Shown: positions 45,403-52,640, numbered from the stretch's first letter. The stretch is 64,000 nucleotides of DNA from Polycyclovorans algicola TG408 (GCF_000711245.1 NZ_JOMH01000001.1:2536830-2600829); one strand, 5' to 3'. The notes: generated by a model from the sequence alone, not told the origin. Translations and numbers: made by a program.

Positions 45403-46017
45403 GTGTCGCCATCTGGTCAAAAAATCAGCCCTACGCACTCGATCCGCACTTCGCCAAGACCGAAGGCTGCGTTCCCCATCTGGCCGTTCGCTTGCGCAGC
45501 GTTCTTGATGGTTTTTGTGTTCGCCTGGTTTGCACGCCCGTTCTCATCTCCCTCTGCGGTTGAGCCTGGTCCTGCTCCTGACGTTCGTACTGTGTCAGAG
45601 ACTGTTGAATCCTTCCCTGATCGTCTATCGGTCAATCCGGCCGACGCTGCAGTTCGTGTTGAGTCTCGCGTCTCGCCGGCGCCCCCTGATAGCGCCAAGA
45701 TGCTTCGAGAGCGAAACTTTAGTGATGGCTATGTCTCGTCTGCCCCCCTCACCGTCATCGCCGCCCCGACCTTAGGCAGGCCACCCATTTCGTCCAGAAC
45801 GTCGCCCGTAGTCCCATCGTCCGGTCGACCACAGGTTCAACAACACTCCGCACTTGTTGCCCCAGATGCTCACGCCGGCGAGTCCCTGCGCTGTTACCAA
45901 ATTCGCAAAGCCCGCGAAACGATCAATCGCCAGGGCGTGCATCGCTCAACGCAGTTCATCCGCGATAGCCTTTTGGCCAACGCTAGGGCCTATACCCGAG
46001 CTGGCTGCGGTCGTTAG
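45403..46017 (+). CDS. Phage membrane protein of unknown function
   Basis: About 204 residues if started at GTG 45403; the ATG near 45509 is another choice. The frame opens at 44998 but that part overlaps the repressor gene. A single N-terminal membrane segment (IWPFACAAFLMVFVFAWFA), a proline/serine-rich middle and a basic C-terminus (CYQIRKARETINRQGVHRST). First rightward gene of the phage, divergent from the repressor. I do not recognise the family. Confidence 0.5.
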   Translation: MSPSGQKISPTHSIRTSPRPKAAFPIWPFACAAFLMVFVFAWFARPFSSPSAVEPGPAPDVRTVSETVESFPDRLSVNPADAAVRVESRVSPAPPDSAKMLRERNFSDGYVSSAPLTVIAAPTLGRPPISSRTSPVVPSSGRPQVQQHSALVAPDAHAGESLRCYQIRKARETINRQGVHRSTQFIRDSLLANARAYTRAGCGR

Positions 46018-46050
46018 TCCCGACCGATTTCAAAAAACGTCTTGACTTTA

Positions 46051-46098
46051 GGTTGCGGATAAGCAACCTTTCGGCTCGATGGTTGCGCTTCCGCAACC
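46051..46098. promoter_or_regulatory. Two adjacent GGTTGC palindromes, candidate phage operator
   Basis: GGTTGC-ggataa-GCAACC (46051-46068) and GGTTGCG-cttc-CGCAACC (46081-46098) lie just before the next phage gene; a TTGACT -35-like box precedes at 46042. A third GGTTGCGG is at 45355-45362 beside the repressor start. Shared sequence at both controlled points suits a repressor operator; hairpin or terminator roles are alternatives. Confidence 0.5.
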
Positions 46099-46111
46099 TC
46101 GGGAGCCTCAA

Positions 46112-46309
46112 ATGTCACTGCCGGATCTCGTCGACGTCCCCGCCGCAATCCAAGCTCGCCAGCTCGCCCGGGTTCACCTTGGTGACGCTTACGACGCCAT
46201 CGCTCGCGCACTCGTAGCCCTCAATCACAACGATCCGGCCGCCTTCGATCACGTCGCAGCTGCTCAGGATGCAATCGACGCCGCTGCCGAGCGTGTTTTG
46301 TCCTTGTGA
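46112..46309 (+). CDS. Small phage protein, unknown
   Basis: 65 residues. The ATG at 46112 has GGGAG 7 nt upstream; the in-frame ATG at 46079 falls inside the palindromes. It is soluble, helical and alanine-rich (LARVHLGDAYDAIARALVALNHND). It lies in the early part of the phage operon before the replication gene, where small regulatory proteins are common. Family unknown. Confidence 0.55.
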   Translation: MSLPDLVDVPAAIQARQLARVHLGDAYDAIARALVALNHNDPAAFDHVAAAQDAIDAAAERVLSL

Positions 46310-46767
46310 TCGCCCTCGATCGCCAATGGTCAACCGCTCGGGCCCTGTTCTACGTGAGCGGCAACCCCCAGCCTCAGCGTGGTCTCTGGGCGTTGTGGGA
46401 TGACGCCTCCCTTTGCTGGCGCTGCCACCTTGCAGGCGTCGGACTGCCTGCGCGTTCCTTCGTCATCTTTCGCCAAGGTCGCTGGCGCGGTGTTCTGGCT
46501 GAGCGTGGCTGGTTGCGCAACTACCGCATCAAAGTCGTTCCCGGCCTTTGGGATGGTCGGCCAGACGTTGTGATTGCGCCCCCCACTGTCGGCGATCAAA
46601 TGGATCTGTTCGATGAGGGTGGTGAGTGGTTCGGCGGCGGGGTGGGTGTGTGCCGAAGCGGCGTAGCCGCCGGCACCCCGCGCACCCCGGCTGCTGGGGT
46701 CTATGGGTTTGTTACACCCATAGTTAGTCCGTTCCAGCGGAAAGACCAACCGTTTTCCGCCCCGTGA
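46306..46767 (+). CDS. Phage protein of unknown function
   Basis: 153 residues, GTG start at 46306 overlapping the previous stop (GTGA). Tryptophan- and arginine-rich (WALWDDASLCWRCHL, RGVLAERGWLRNYRIKVVPG). The C-terminal third, glycine-rich, is read through two strong hairpins (46650-46723), so its tail may be less constrained. Its stop overlaps the GTG start of the replication gene. Family not recognised. Confidence 0.5.
   Translation: MIALDRQWSTARALFYVSGNPQPQRGLWALWDDASLCWRCHLAGVGLPARSFVIFRQGRWRGVLAERGWLRNYRIKVVPGLWDGRPDVVIAPPTVGDQMDLFDEGGEWFGGGVGVCRSGVAAGTPRTPAAGVYGFVTPIVSPFQRKDQPFSAP
46650..46723. other. Twin hairpins before the rep gene, candidate phage origin or packaging signal
   Basis: Hairpin 1 (46650-46676): GTGCCG-aa-GCGGC-gta-GCCGC-CGGCAC. 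Hairpin 2 (46701-46723): CTATGGGT-ttgttac-ACCCATAG. Both are perfect stems apart from a 2-nt bulge in the first. Strong hairpins in filamentous phages mark plus/minus origins or the packaging signal. Confidence 0.45.
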
Positions 46768-47822
46768 CCGTCCACCTGTTCCCCCCTCACTTCGGGGACC
46801 TGACCCCTGACGGCCTGGACGCCCTTCCGGTCTTCATCGACTGGATTTCCTGCCATCAGACCCACCCTGACGGCTGCCCCGTCATCAATAACGGTCAAGT
46901 CATCAAAATTGATTCTGATCAACAAATCATTTTTGATGTTGGTCTGCATATGAAGGTTGAGGGCTCTTATGAATCTTCTATTCAGATTCGCTCAGATGGT
47001 AAAAGAGTTGAGTTCTCGGGGAATATCTCGCGATTTGGAAGACGCGATAATTTATTCGGGTTCTCGCTTGGTGATACTTTTCGCCGGATTAATCACTTGC
47101 TTAATCTTCTCGATCTTCCTCCGTTTTCCCTTGGTGTTCGTACTCGATTCGCTGACTCCGGGGTCAAATGGCTGGACGGTTGTACTGTTACTCGTATTGA
47201 CCTGACCTGTAACTACCTCACAGGGTCACACGACAACGCAGAAGCGCTGCTTCGCGTTCTCTCCGGCCACCACGTCGGCCGACAAAAAGGCTCCCTCCGT
47301 CCTGATGGTCAAACCATTGAATATGGTTCTGGCTCTCATTACGTCTATGGCAAGTGCTATATCAAGGGAACTGAAATGAAAAAGCATTCTAAAAAGAAAA
47401 AGGGCAGGGACACTGACCCTGATTTAATCGATTGGGTAATCAACAACGGTGTGATGCGTGAGGAAATAGAGCTAAAACGAAATTATCTAGCTCAACAAGG
47501 ATTGCTTTATCTCGGCGAAATCAATCAATCCCTTCTCTACGACATTTACGTTTCACGCTCACAATTAAGGCGCTTTGACATGGTCAAGTATGAAGACACC
47601 AATGAACTACCTCGCCACCTTAAAGCGACTTACTACGCTTGGCGAAACGGCGAAAAGATCAATCTGAAAAAGTCTCAGTTTTATAAACATCGCACTGAAC
47701 TCATTAAGTACGGTGTTGACATCTCAATCCCCTCTACTGTTCGTTCTATACCAATCAGGGTCCGGACCGTAGAAATCGCAGCACTCGCCGCACCTGATTG
47801 GTACAAAAAGAAGTTCGGTTAA
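46764..47822 (+). CDS. Phage replication initiator, gene II/X family
   Basis: 352 residues, GTG start at 46764. The N-terminus LPVFIDWISCHQTHPDGCPV, the central SGVKWLDGCTVTRIDLTCNY and GSGSHYVYGKCYIKGTEM are characteristic of the phage/plasmid gene II/X (Phage_CRI/Phage_X) initiators that nick the plus strand for rolling-circle replication. Lysine-rich basic patch near 205-215. Codon use from about 46900 is AT-rich compared with the host. An internal ATG at 46950 could give a shorter X-like product. Confidence 0.85.
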   Translation: MTVHLFPPHFGDLTPDGLDALPVFIDWISCHQTHPDGCPVINNGQVIKIDSDQQIIFDVGLHMKVEGSYESSIQIRSDGKRVEFSGNISRFGRRDNLFGFSLGDTFRRINHLLNLLDLPPFSLGVRTRFADSGVKWLDGCTVTRIDLTCNYLTGSHDNAEALLRVLSGHHVGRQKGSLRPDGQTIEYGSGSHYVYGKCYIKGTEMKKHSKKKKGRDTDPDLIDWVINNGVMREEIELKRNYLAQQGLLYLGEINQSLLYDIYVSRSQLRRFDMVKYEDTNELPRHLKATYYAWRNGEKINLKKSQFYKHRTELIKYGVDISIPSTVRSIPIRVRTVEIAALAAPDWYKKKFG

Positions 47823-47849
47823 TTTCCCTTTATTTCAGGAGTTTCTCTA

Positions 47850-48173
47850 ATGGCAATTGAAAAAGTCAAAATCACAGGCGTTAAGTTCTTTCAAGGCTCA
47901 ATTGATGGAAAGGACATCGACTCCGGCACCATCTTCGTCGAAGAAATGCTCGACTTCACCACAGGTCGCGCCAAAGGCTACGCCACCCAAGCTTATAAAG
48001 CTGGCAAAGCTTCCGTTTCGATGGAACTGATGAATCGTCATGAATTCCCACTTCTCGCAGAAGTTGAGTTCATGCGCGTCACCAACGGCAATGAAACGAA
48101 AAACGTGATTGCCAACGTCACCGCCATTCCCCACGACATCACCACCCCCAAGGCTGACAAAAAGGCCGCCTGA
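47850..48173 (+). CDS. Phage ssDNA-binding protein (gene V-like)
   Basis: 107 residues, AGGAG 8 nt before the ATG. Small all-beta protein (KVKITGVKFFQGSIDGKDIDSG, VSMELMNRHEFPLLAEVEF) with a lysine tail, directly after the replication gene. This is the place and size of gene V-type helix-destabilising proteins, which coat new phage ssDNA before assembly. Its stop overlaps the next ATG (TGATG). Confidence 0.72.
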   Translation: MAIEKVKITGVKFFQGSIDGKDIDSGTIFVEEMLDFTTGRAKGYATQAYKAGKASVSMELMNRHEFPLLAEVEFMRVTNGNETKNVIANVTAIPHDITTPKADKKAA

Positions 48174-48427
48174 TGTACGTCTTCGTCTGCGCCACCTCGG
48201 ATGCCACTGGCTTCCAACCCGCCGGGGCTATGAGCGCTGCGGATGTTCCGACCTGCACCAACGCTCAAGCGTCTTGGGTCCACGTTGCTGATCTACCTGT
48301 TAGCTCGAGCTTGGCAACCACGCTCACGCTCACCGATGCAGCTGCACTCCTTGGGGCAACCATGTTCGCCATGGCTGTCGCCTGGGGTTTTCGTCAAGTG
48401 TTCGACTTCACCCAAAACCGCAGATAA
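48173..48427 (+). CDS. Small phage membrane protein
   Basis: 84 residues. Polar N-terminal half with two cysteines, then one membrane segment (ALLGATMFAMAVAWGFRQVF) and a short basic end. Coupled to the ssDNA-binding gene and just before the coat protein. This fits a minor coat or assembly protein; the family is not certain. Confidence 0.6.
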   Translation: MYVFVCATSDATGFQPAGAMSAADVPTCTNAQASWVHVADLPVSSSLATTLTLTDAAALLGATMFAMAVAWGFRQVFDFTQNRR

Positions 48428-48476
48428 GCCGGGTTTGCGGTTACTTCTTCCTTCCGGCCTTTATGGAGATTCACCT

Positions 48477-48731
48477 ATGTTTCAAGCCTTCAAAAACCTC
48501 CTTGCGCGTATTTCGGCCAAGGCCTCTCACGTTTCGGCCCTTGTTGCGTCGTCTGTCGTGGCTTCTCCGGTCTTGGCTCAGACCGAACCCACGATCGATA
48601 CCGCCGGCGTCACGTCCTTTATCACCGGCGAAATCGTCACCGGAATCGCCGCAGTCGGAGCCGTCTTCCTGATCGTCGCTGCAACCTTCGCGGGCTTCCG
48701 CTGGGTTCGTGGCGCAGCAGGCGGCAACTAA
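48477..48731 (+). CDS. Major coat protein pVIII-like precursor
   Basis: 84 residues with GGAG before the ATG at 48477. Signal peptide to about residue 35 (SSVVASPVLAQ), then a mature chain of about 49 residues: short acidic N-terminus (TEPTIDTAGV), a hydrophobic helix (GIAAVGAVFLIVAATFAGF) and a basic end (RWVRGAAGGN). This acid-hydrophobic-basic layout is that of filamentous major coat proteins. A terminator follows 18 bp later, which would favour abundant short mRNA. Confidence 0.88.
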   Translation: MFQAFKNLLARISAKASHVSALVASSVVASPVLAQTEPTIDTAGVTSFITGEIVTGIAAVGAVFLIVAATFAGFRWVRGAAGGN

Positions 48732-48749
48732 CCAAAACCTCAAAGGGTA

Positions 48750-48771
48750 GGGCGGGGAAACCCGCCCTTTT
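48750..48771 (+). terminator. Terminator after the major coat gene
   Basis: GGGCGGG-gaaa-CCCGCCC followed by TTTT. A terminator behind gene VIII is a classic feature of filamentous phages that separates high coat-protein expression from the minor-protein genes. Confidence 0.85.
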
Positions 48772-48774
48772 CAT

Positions 48775-48846
48775 ATGAACGAAACGATCTTGATTGTCTG
48801 GGCACTCCTCACCGGTTTTTGCTGCCTTCTGGTTTTGTTCAAATGA
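48775..48846 (+). CDS. 23-residue membrane peptide, candidate pVII/pIX minor coat protein
   Basis: ATG at 48775 to TGA at 48846, encoding 23 residues: polar start MNETI, a single membrane helix (LIVWALLTGFCCLLVLF) and a final Lys. Its stop overlaps the ATG of the pIII-like gene (ATGA). Size, hydrophobicity and position between coat and pIII genes match the tiny tip proteins pVII/pIX. It is too short for ordinary gene finders. Confidence 0.6.
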   Translation: MNETILIVWALLTGFCCLLVLFK

Positions 48847-50468
48847 TTTATCGTTCAGTTATTTTCATTTTTTTAGTCTTACCTCATTTGGCATTTGGTC
48901 AGATTCAATGTCCCTCAGGAACCTCATTGGTTTTTAATGGCCCATCGTCTTTTGCCAGTATACCTTCTGGTTTAAACACGTGTCTTAACGACGCTATTAC
49001 TCTGCTCTCAGGTACTTCTTACAGTAGTGGGTCCGCATTGTCCGCTTATCAGAGTTGTTTGCCTTATAGTACTTCGTCCTATACGGTCACAGATGTTAGT
49101 ATTTCTTTTGTTGGGGTTTCTGGTGCTTCTAATCGTTATAGTGGTAGTTTTACCCGCACTCAAACTAGCGACGGCGTTGTTACTACTACAGGAATAAAAG
49201 ATCATTTAGCGACCTGCTCTGTTCCAATTGAGGTTTGCGACGTTTCAACCGGTGATGAATACATTGTTCCTGTTTTCGACCTTTCTTCAGGTTCTCCGCC
49301 TGCCACCCATTGTCAAGACAATTGCGAGTTTTTATCTGTCCGCAAGCACGGCATTTACGGCACGTGTTCTGCTGGCAGTCCCGATTCCTGCGCTACCGGC
49401 TCTGAGCTTTGGGTTTATCAATCAACCGGCCTTTTGTGTGAAGTCCCACCAGAACCCGAAATCGCCCTAATCGAACACGATGGCACCGCCCAGGTGTCAG
49501 CTGATAACACCACGCTCCAACCTGAGCCCGATTCTCAATGTGGCCATGTTGGCGGTGAATACACCTGCATCCCCAAGAATTACCCCAATGCCAACGAATG
49601 TGTGACCACCCCTTCTGGCGCCATCGTTTGCGGCGGTGGTGCACCCTCCCAGTCCCGGCCCAATGTCAACAACACACCGATTCCCCCTGATTCGGTGATT
49701 CTTACTTCTGATGCTCAGACGCTTGCGCTAATCCAGCATTGGGATCGCACGACGACTGACAACGTCATGACCAACGACCCGCCGCCACAGCAGACCCCCC
49801 CAGCGCCTGAAAGCAACACCCCGCCGCCTCCTAACCCTCCTGCACCTAATGCGCCTCCTACGCCCGCTGAGGGCGACGGCAGTGGTGATGGAGACGGCAG
49901 CGGCGATGGTTCGTGTGACCCCGAAGTCGAGCAATGCGATGACCCTGACCCCGATCCCGACTGTGATCCTGAAGTTGAAGAATGCGGCCCCGGTGACGGT
50001 GGTGACTGTGACCCTGAAACCGAAGAATGCGGAGATGGCGGGGGAGGGGGCGGCACTGCCTCCTCGAGCTGTTCCAACGAACCCGATTGCACCGACGTTG
50101 GCCACGTTCAATGCGCGATCCTCCGTCAGGTCTGGACTTCCAACTGCAAAACCTTTGCCTTCGAGGACGGCACCACGCCAGCTGCAGCGGCTCAGCTGGT
50201 CGCCAGTGTTGGCTTAAACGACGGGATATCTACCGCTGAACAGGCTGCCGCTGATGAGCTCGAGACGGAAGTTGATGTGTCCTCGTGGATCTCCGAGTTC
50301 CTGCCTCAGTACAGCGGCGACACCTGTCCGGCTCCGATGACCTTCACCGCCCTTGGCGAAACCGTCGAATTCAAGTTCGACTTCATTTGTGACTTCCTCA
50401 GCATCATGAGTTTCTTCGTCATTTTTTCCTCAACGATCGGTGCGTTTCGCATCGCCTTTGCGAGCTAA
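48843..50468 (+). CDS. pIII-like minor coat/adsorption protein (TspB-like C-terminus)
   Basis: 541 residues from the ATG at 48843. Signal peptide (YRSVIFIFLVLPHLAFG), a Ser/Thr-rich AT-rich receptor domain (about 20-200), a proline-rich linker, an acidic Asp/Gly stretch (about 340-405) with three near-repeats CDPEVEQC, CDPEVEEC and CDPETEEC, and a C-terminal domain ending in a membrane helix (LSIMSFFVIFSSTIGAFRIAF). The end resembles the C-terminal part of TspB/inovirus attachment proteins. It should recognise the host receptor (often a pilus) and end assembly. Confidence 0.8.
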   Translation: MIYRSVIFIFLVLPHLAFGQIQCPSGTSLVFNGPSSFASIPSGLNTCLNDAITLLSGTSYSSGSALSAYQSCLPYSTSSYTVTDVSISFVGVSGASNRYSGSFTRTQTSDGVVTTTGIKDHLATCSVPIEVCDVSTGDEYIVPVFDLSSGSPPATHCQDNCEFLSVRKHGIYGTCSAGSPDSCATGSELWVYQSTGLLCEVPPEPEIALIEHDGTAQVSADNTTLQPEPDSQCGHVGGEYTCIPKNYPNANECVTTPSGAIVCGGGAPSQSRPNVNNTPIPPDSVILTSDAQTLALIQHWDRTTTDNVMTNDPPPQQTPPAPESNTPPPPNPPAPNAPPTPAEGDGSGDGDGSGDGSCDPEVEQCDDPDPDPDCDPEVEECGPGDGGDCDPETEECGDGGGGGGTASSSCSNEPDCTDVGHVQCAILRQVWTSNCKTFAFEDGTTPAAAAQLVASVGLNDGISTAEQAAADELETEVDVSSWISEFLPQYSGDTCPAPMTFTALGETVEFKFDFICDFLSIMSFFVIFSSTIGAFRIAFAS

Positions 50469-50471
50469 TCC

Positions 50472-50786
50472 ATGCCCTTAATTGCGACCGCGCTGGCCTT
50501 CGTTCTTCGTGCCGCTTCGATCTTTCTGGTCGTCCGCACACTGCTCGCCCTCGGCCTTGGCGTCACCGTGTTCGTCGGTGGCCTTCAACTCGTAGACGCT
50601 GCGGAACAGGCGTTGCTGACCTCCTTCGGAAATCTTCCCGCTGCTGTTGCCCAGCTCATGCGCATCCTTGCGCTCGACTACGCGATCGCTGTCATCTTCG
50701 GCGCTTATACCTTCCGTTTTACCTACGGTCTCGCTGGCCGCTTCGGTCCTCGTTTACCTGAGGGCACGCCAGGGGTCACCAACTAA
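50472..50786 (+). CDS. pVI-like minor coat protein (DUF2523)
   Basis: 104 residues with three hydrophobic segments (FVLRAASIFLVVRTLLALG, VTVFVGGLQLV and YAIAVIFGAYTFRF). Matches the DUF2523 type placed between pIII and Zot genes in inoviruses, the position of gene VI. It overlaps the Zot start by 1 nt. Confidence 0.82.
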   Translation: MPLIATALAFVLRAASIFLVVRTLLALGLGVTVFVGGLQLVDAAEQALLTSFGNLPAAVAQLMRILALDYAIAVIFGAYTFRFTYGLAGRFGPRLPEGTPGVTN

Positions 50787-51919
50787 TGCTTACCCTCTGG
50801 ACGGGTAAACCCGGCAATGGCAAAACACTGAATTTGCTGTTCGAGCTCGAAGCCGAACGCAAAGCGCAGGCGAAGGCGCACAACGCCGATCCGACCAAGC
50901 CACCACCGCGCCCGATCTACTATCACGGCATCCCGGAGCTCACCCTAGAAGGGTGGTTCTACTGGGAAGACCCAACCAAATGGCAAGACCTACCGGTCGG
51001 CTCGATTCTCGTTGTTGACGAAGCGCAAAAACACTTCCCGGTCAGGGAAAAGGGCAAGGCTCCGGACTTCGTCACGGATCTATCAACCCACCGTCACCTT
51101 GGCGTCGATTTGCACTTGGTCACCCAAGACCCGATGCTGGTCGACGTCTGGCTACGCCGCCTGGTCAATCGCCATATCCACGTCGTGCGCCCCTGGGGCG
51201 TCTCGATGTCTTTTCTCTACGAATGGCAGCAAGTCACCGACATTGGTGACATTGGCGCACGCAAGCAGGCGTTGACCCGAAAACGACCGTTCCCCAAAGA
51301 GTTCTTCGGCGTTTACAAGTCGGCCGACATGCACACCCAGCAAGCTCGGCCGCCGTGGTCGAAGCTGATCGGGATTGGCGTCATGATCGCGGCCGCAATC
51401 GGCCTGGTCATTTTCGTCATTCTGAAAATCATCAGCTGGGGCGATGCGTCGGAACATGACCCCATGGCTCAGCAGCTCGACCAGCTCACCGCACAGCAAG
51501 CCGTTACTGGCCAGCAGATTCAGACCCTCGCAAACAGCCTTGAACGCCTCACCAACGCGCTAGACCCTCAGATCGAGGGCCTGCCATGGTCTGCGCCGTT
51601 CTATGGCGACATGGTGTCTCCCAAGGTCATGCCGTACGTTTCTGGCTGCTCACGCATACAGACATGGCGTGAAGATCGATGCACCTGCACCGATCAACAA
51701 GGCTCGATTGTTCCGATGGACACCAGCCAGTGTGTTGCCTGGTTCAAAGCCGGCGACTTCGACTGGTCAGCCCAGCGCCAGGAAGACAACGACCGGCTGA
51801 TCTCCGAGCTCGAAGCACGTCAAAACGCTGGCGGTTCGCGCTCTGGTTCATCGAGCTCGCAACCTGAAACCACCTCGATGCCGGGCATCTTTAGTGGCTT
51901 TGATCAATCAGGCAGTTGA
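50786..51919 (+). CDS. Zot/pI-type phage assembly ATPase
   Basis: 377 residues. Walker A TGKPGNGKTLN (residues 6-16), Walker B SILVVDEAQKHFP (about 72-84), a further NTPase motif HLVTQDP; one membrane segment (about 191-211, LIGIGVMIAAAIGLVIFVIL). The periplasmic part has four cysteines (GCSRIQTW, DRCTCTD, SQCVAW). This is the pI/Zot motor that drives filament extrusion; no pIV secretin gene was found, so a host secretin is presumably used. Confidence 0.92.
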   Translation: MLTLWTGKPGNGKTLNLLFELEAERKAQAKAHNADPTKPPPRPIYYHGIPELTLEGWFYWEDPTKWQDLPVGSILVVDEAQKHFPVREKGKAPDFVTDLSTHRHLGVDLHLVTQDPMLVDVWLRRLVNRHIHVVRPWGVSMSFLYEWQQVTDIGDIGARKQALTRKRPFPKEFFGVYKSADMHTQQARPPWSKLIGIGVMIAAAIGLVIFVILKIISWGDASEHDPMAQQLDQLTAQQAVTGQQIQTLANSLERLTNALDPQIEGLPWSAPFYGDMVSPKVMPYVSGCSRIQTWREDRCTCTDQQGSIVPMDTSQCVAWFKAGDFDWSAQRQEDNDRLISELEARQNAGGSRSGSSSSQPETTSMPGIFSGFDQSGS

Positions 51920-51968
51920 GTTAAACGCCTTTCATGCTGGGAATCCCGGCATGCTCACGCACAACAAA

Positions 51969-51994
51969 AAGCCCGCCGAAGCGGGCTCTCTCTT
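51969..51994. terminator. Terminator after the Zot gene
   Basis: AGCCCGC-cgaa-GCGGGCT with A's before and CTCTCTT after (stem 51970-51987), between the converging Zot gene and the small minus-strand gene. It could serve both directions. Confidence 0.8.
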
Positions 51995-52172
51995 ACTTCT
52001 CCATGTCCTCAATGATCGTGCTTGGCCTACCGTTCTCGATCCAACACTTCACCGCTTTAAACGGTGTCGCTGTCCCGGCCTTTCCCATCCAGTACGCCCG
52101 TTCCAATTCGGTCCAACTGTTCCAGACGTCGATTCGGCTTTCAACCGTATCCACCCTCATCAGCTCGTTCAT
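51993..52172 (-). CDS. 59-residue phage protein, unknown
   Basis: ATG at 52172 with GAGGTGAGGA just upstream, stop at 51993. Composition is protein-like (RIDVWNSWTELERAYWMG, FKAVKCWIENGRPST) with three Trp and good codon use. It converges on the Zot gene across a shared terminator. Its strand matches the repressor; a regulatory or immunity role is possible but not shown. Confidence 0.55.
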   Translation of the reverse strand: MNELMRVDTVESRIDVWNSWTELERAYWMGKAGTATPFKAVKCWIENGRPSTIIEDMEK

Positions 52173-52234
52173 GTCCTCACCTCGAGATCACCAGCGGCCG
52201 CTGGCGAAGTCAGGGGGGTTTTGGCGAGCATCGG

Positions 52235-52320
52235 GTCAAGGACGCAGCCGCGTAGCGGTCAGGTCAGGCGTCAGACGGTACGGCTTCAGGTACCGGCTGT
52301 CGGCTGGCCTGATCCTTGAC
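52235..52320. other. Long imperfect hairpin in the phage right-end intergenic region
   Basis: 52173-52500 (328 bp) has no gene in the integrated state. It holds a long dyad: outer GTCAAGGA (52235-52242) with TCCTTGAC (52313-52320) and inner CGGTAC (52276-52281) with GTACCG (52290-52295), plus partly matching arms between. This is a candidate origin or packaging signal. The last part (52421-52501) is coding for the repressor tail when the phage is circular. Confidence 0.5.
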
Positions 52321-52500
52321 GCGAGCGCAGACACAACCACACTGCGCAGACCAGCAGCCGCACCATGATTGACGCTGCAAAAGGAGTAGCGGGAACCGCA
52401 CGACGCGCAGCGGCAAACATTCAACACGGCGCGGCTTCAAGCGCCGCCGCACGCCCTAGGCGGGCGGATAACACCCGCAACCACCGGGTGAGCTTTCGTT

Positions 52501-52528
52501 TCAACGCATAATGTATATTATGTCAAGT
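52501..52528. other. dif: dif site (right phage junction, attR)
   Basis: XerC half TCAACGCATAA (52501-52511), central TGTATA (52512-52517), XerD half TTATGTCAAGT (52518-52528). E. coli dif has GGTGCGCATAA, TGTATA and TTATGTTAAAT, so the central region is identical and the XerD half differs at two positions. This is the copy likely used for chromosome-dimer resolution now. KOPS-like octamers change strand here. Confidence 0.92.
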
Positions 52529-52640
52529 TATTTATTAAAGGTGGACAAACGTTGTGCCACAGCAGGCTTTTCCGAGCCCTTTTTCGTCGCTTGCTCTAAG
52601 GTGGGCCACCCCATTGAATCCACTCACGCGGAGCACATTC

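Larger units (their letters stand above)
44964..52517. mobile_element. Inovirus (filamentous phage) prophage integrated at dif
   Basis: About 7.5 kb between two dif-like sites. Gene order: repressor-like HTH (minus), membrane protein, two small proteins, gene II/X-type replication initiator, ssDNA-binding protein, small TM protein, major coat protein, 23-residue TM peptide, pIII-like, pVI-like, Zot/pI, small minus-strand gene. Size, order and overlapping stops and starts are those of filamentous phages. No integrase or transposase is present, so integration relies on host XerC/XerD. Parts (46.9-47.8 and 48.84-49.5 kb) are clearly more AT-rich than the host. Confidence 0.93.

Noticed and set aside
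50786..51919. Zot as an enterotoxin
   Set aside because: The protein is the inovirus assembly ATPase pI; the toxin activity claimed for CTXphi Zot depends on a C-terminal peptide that cannot be assumed here.
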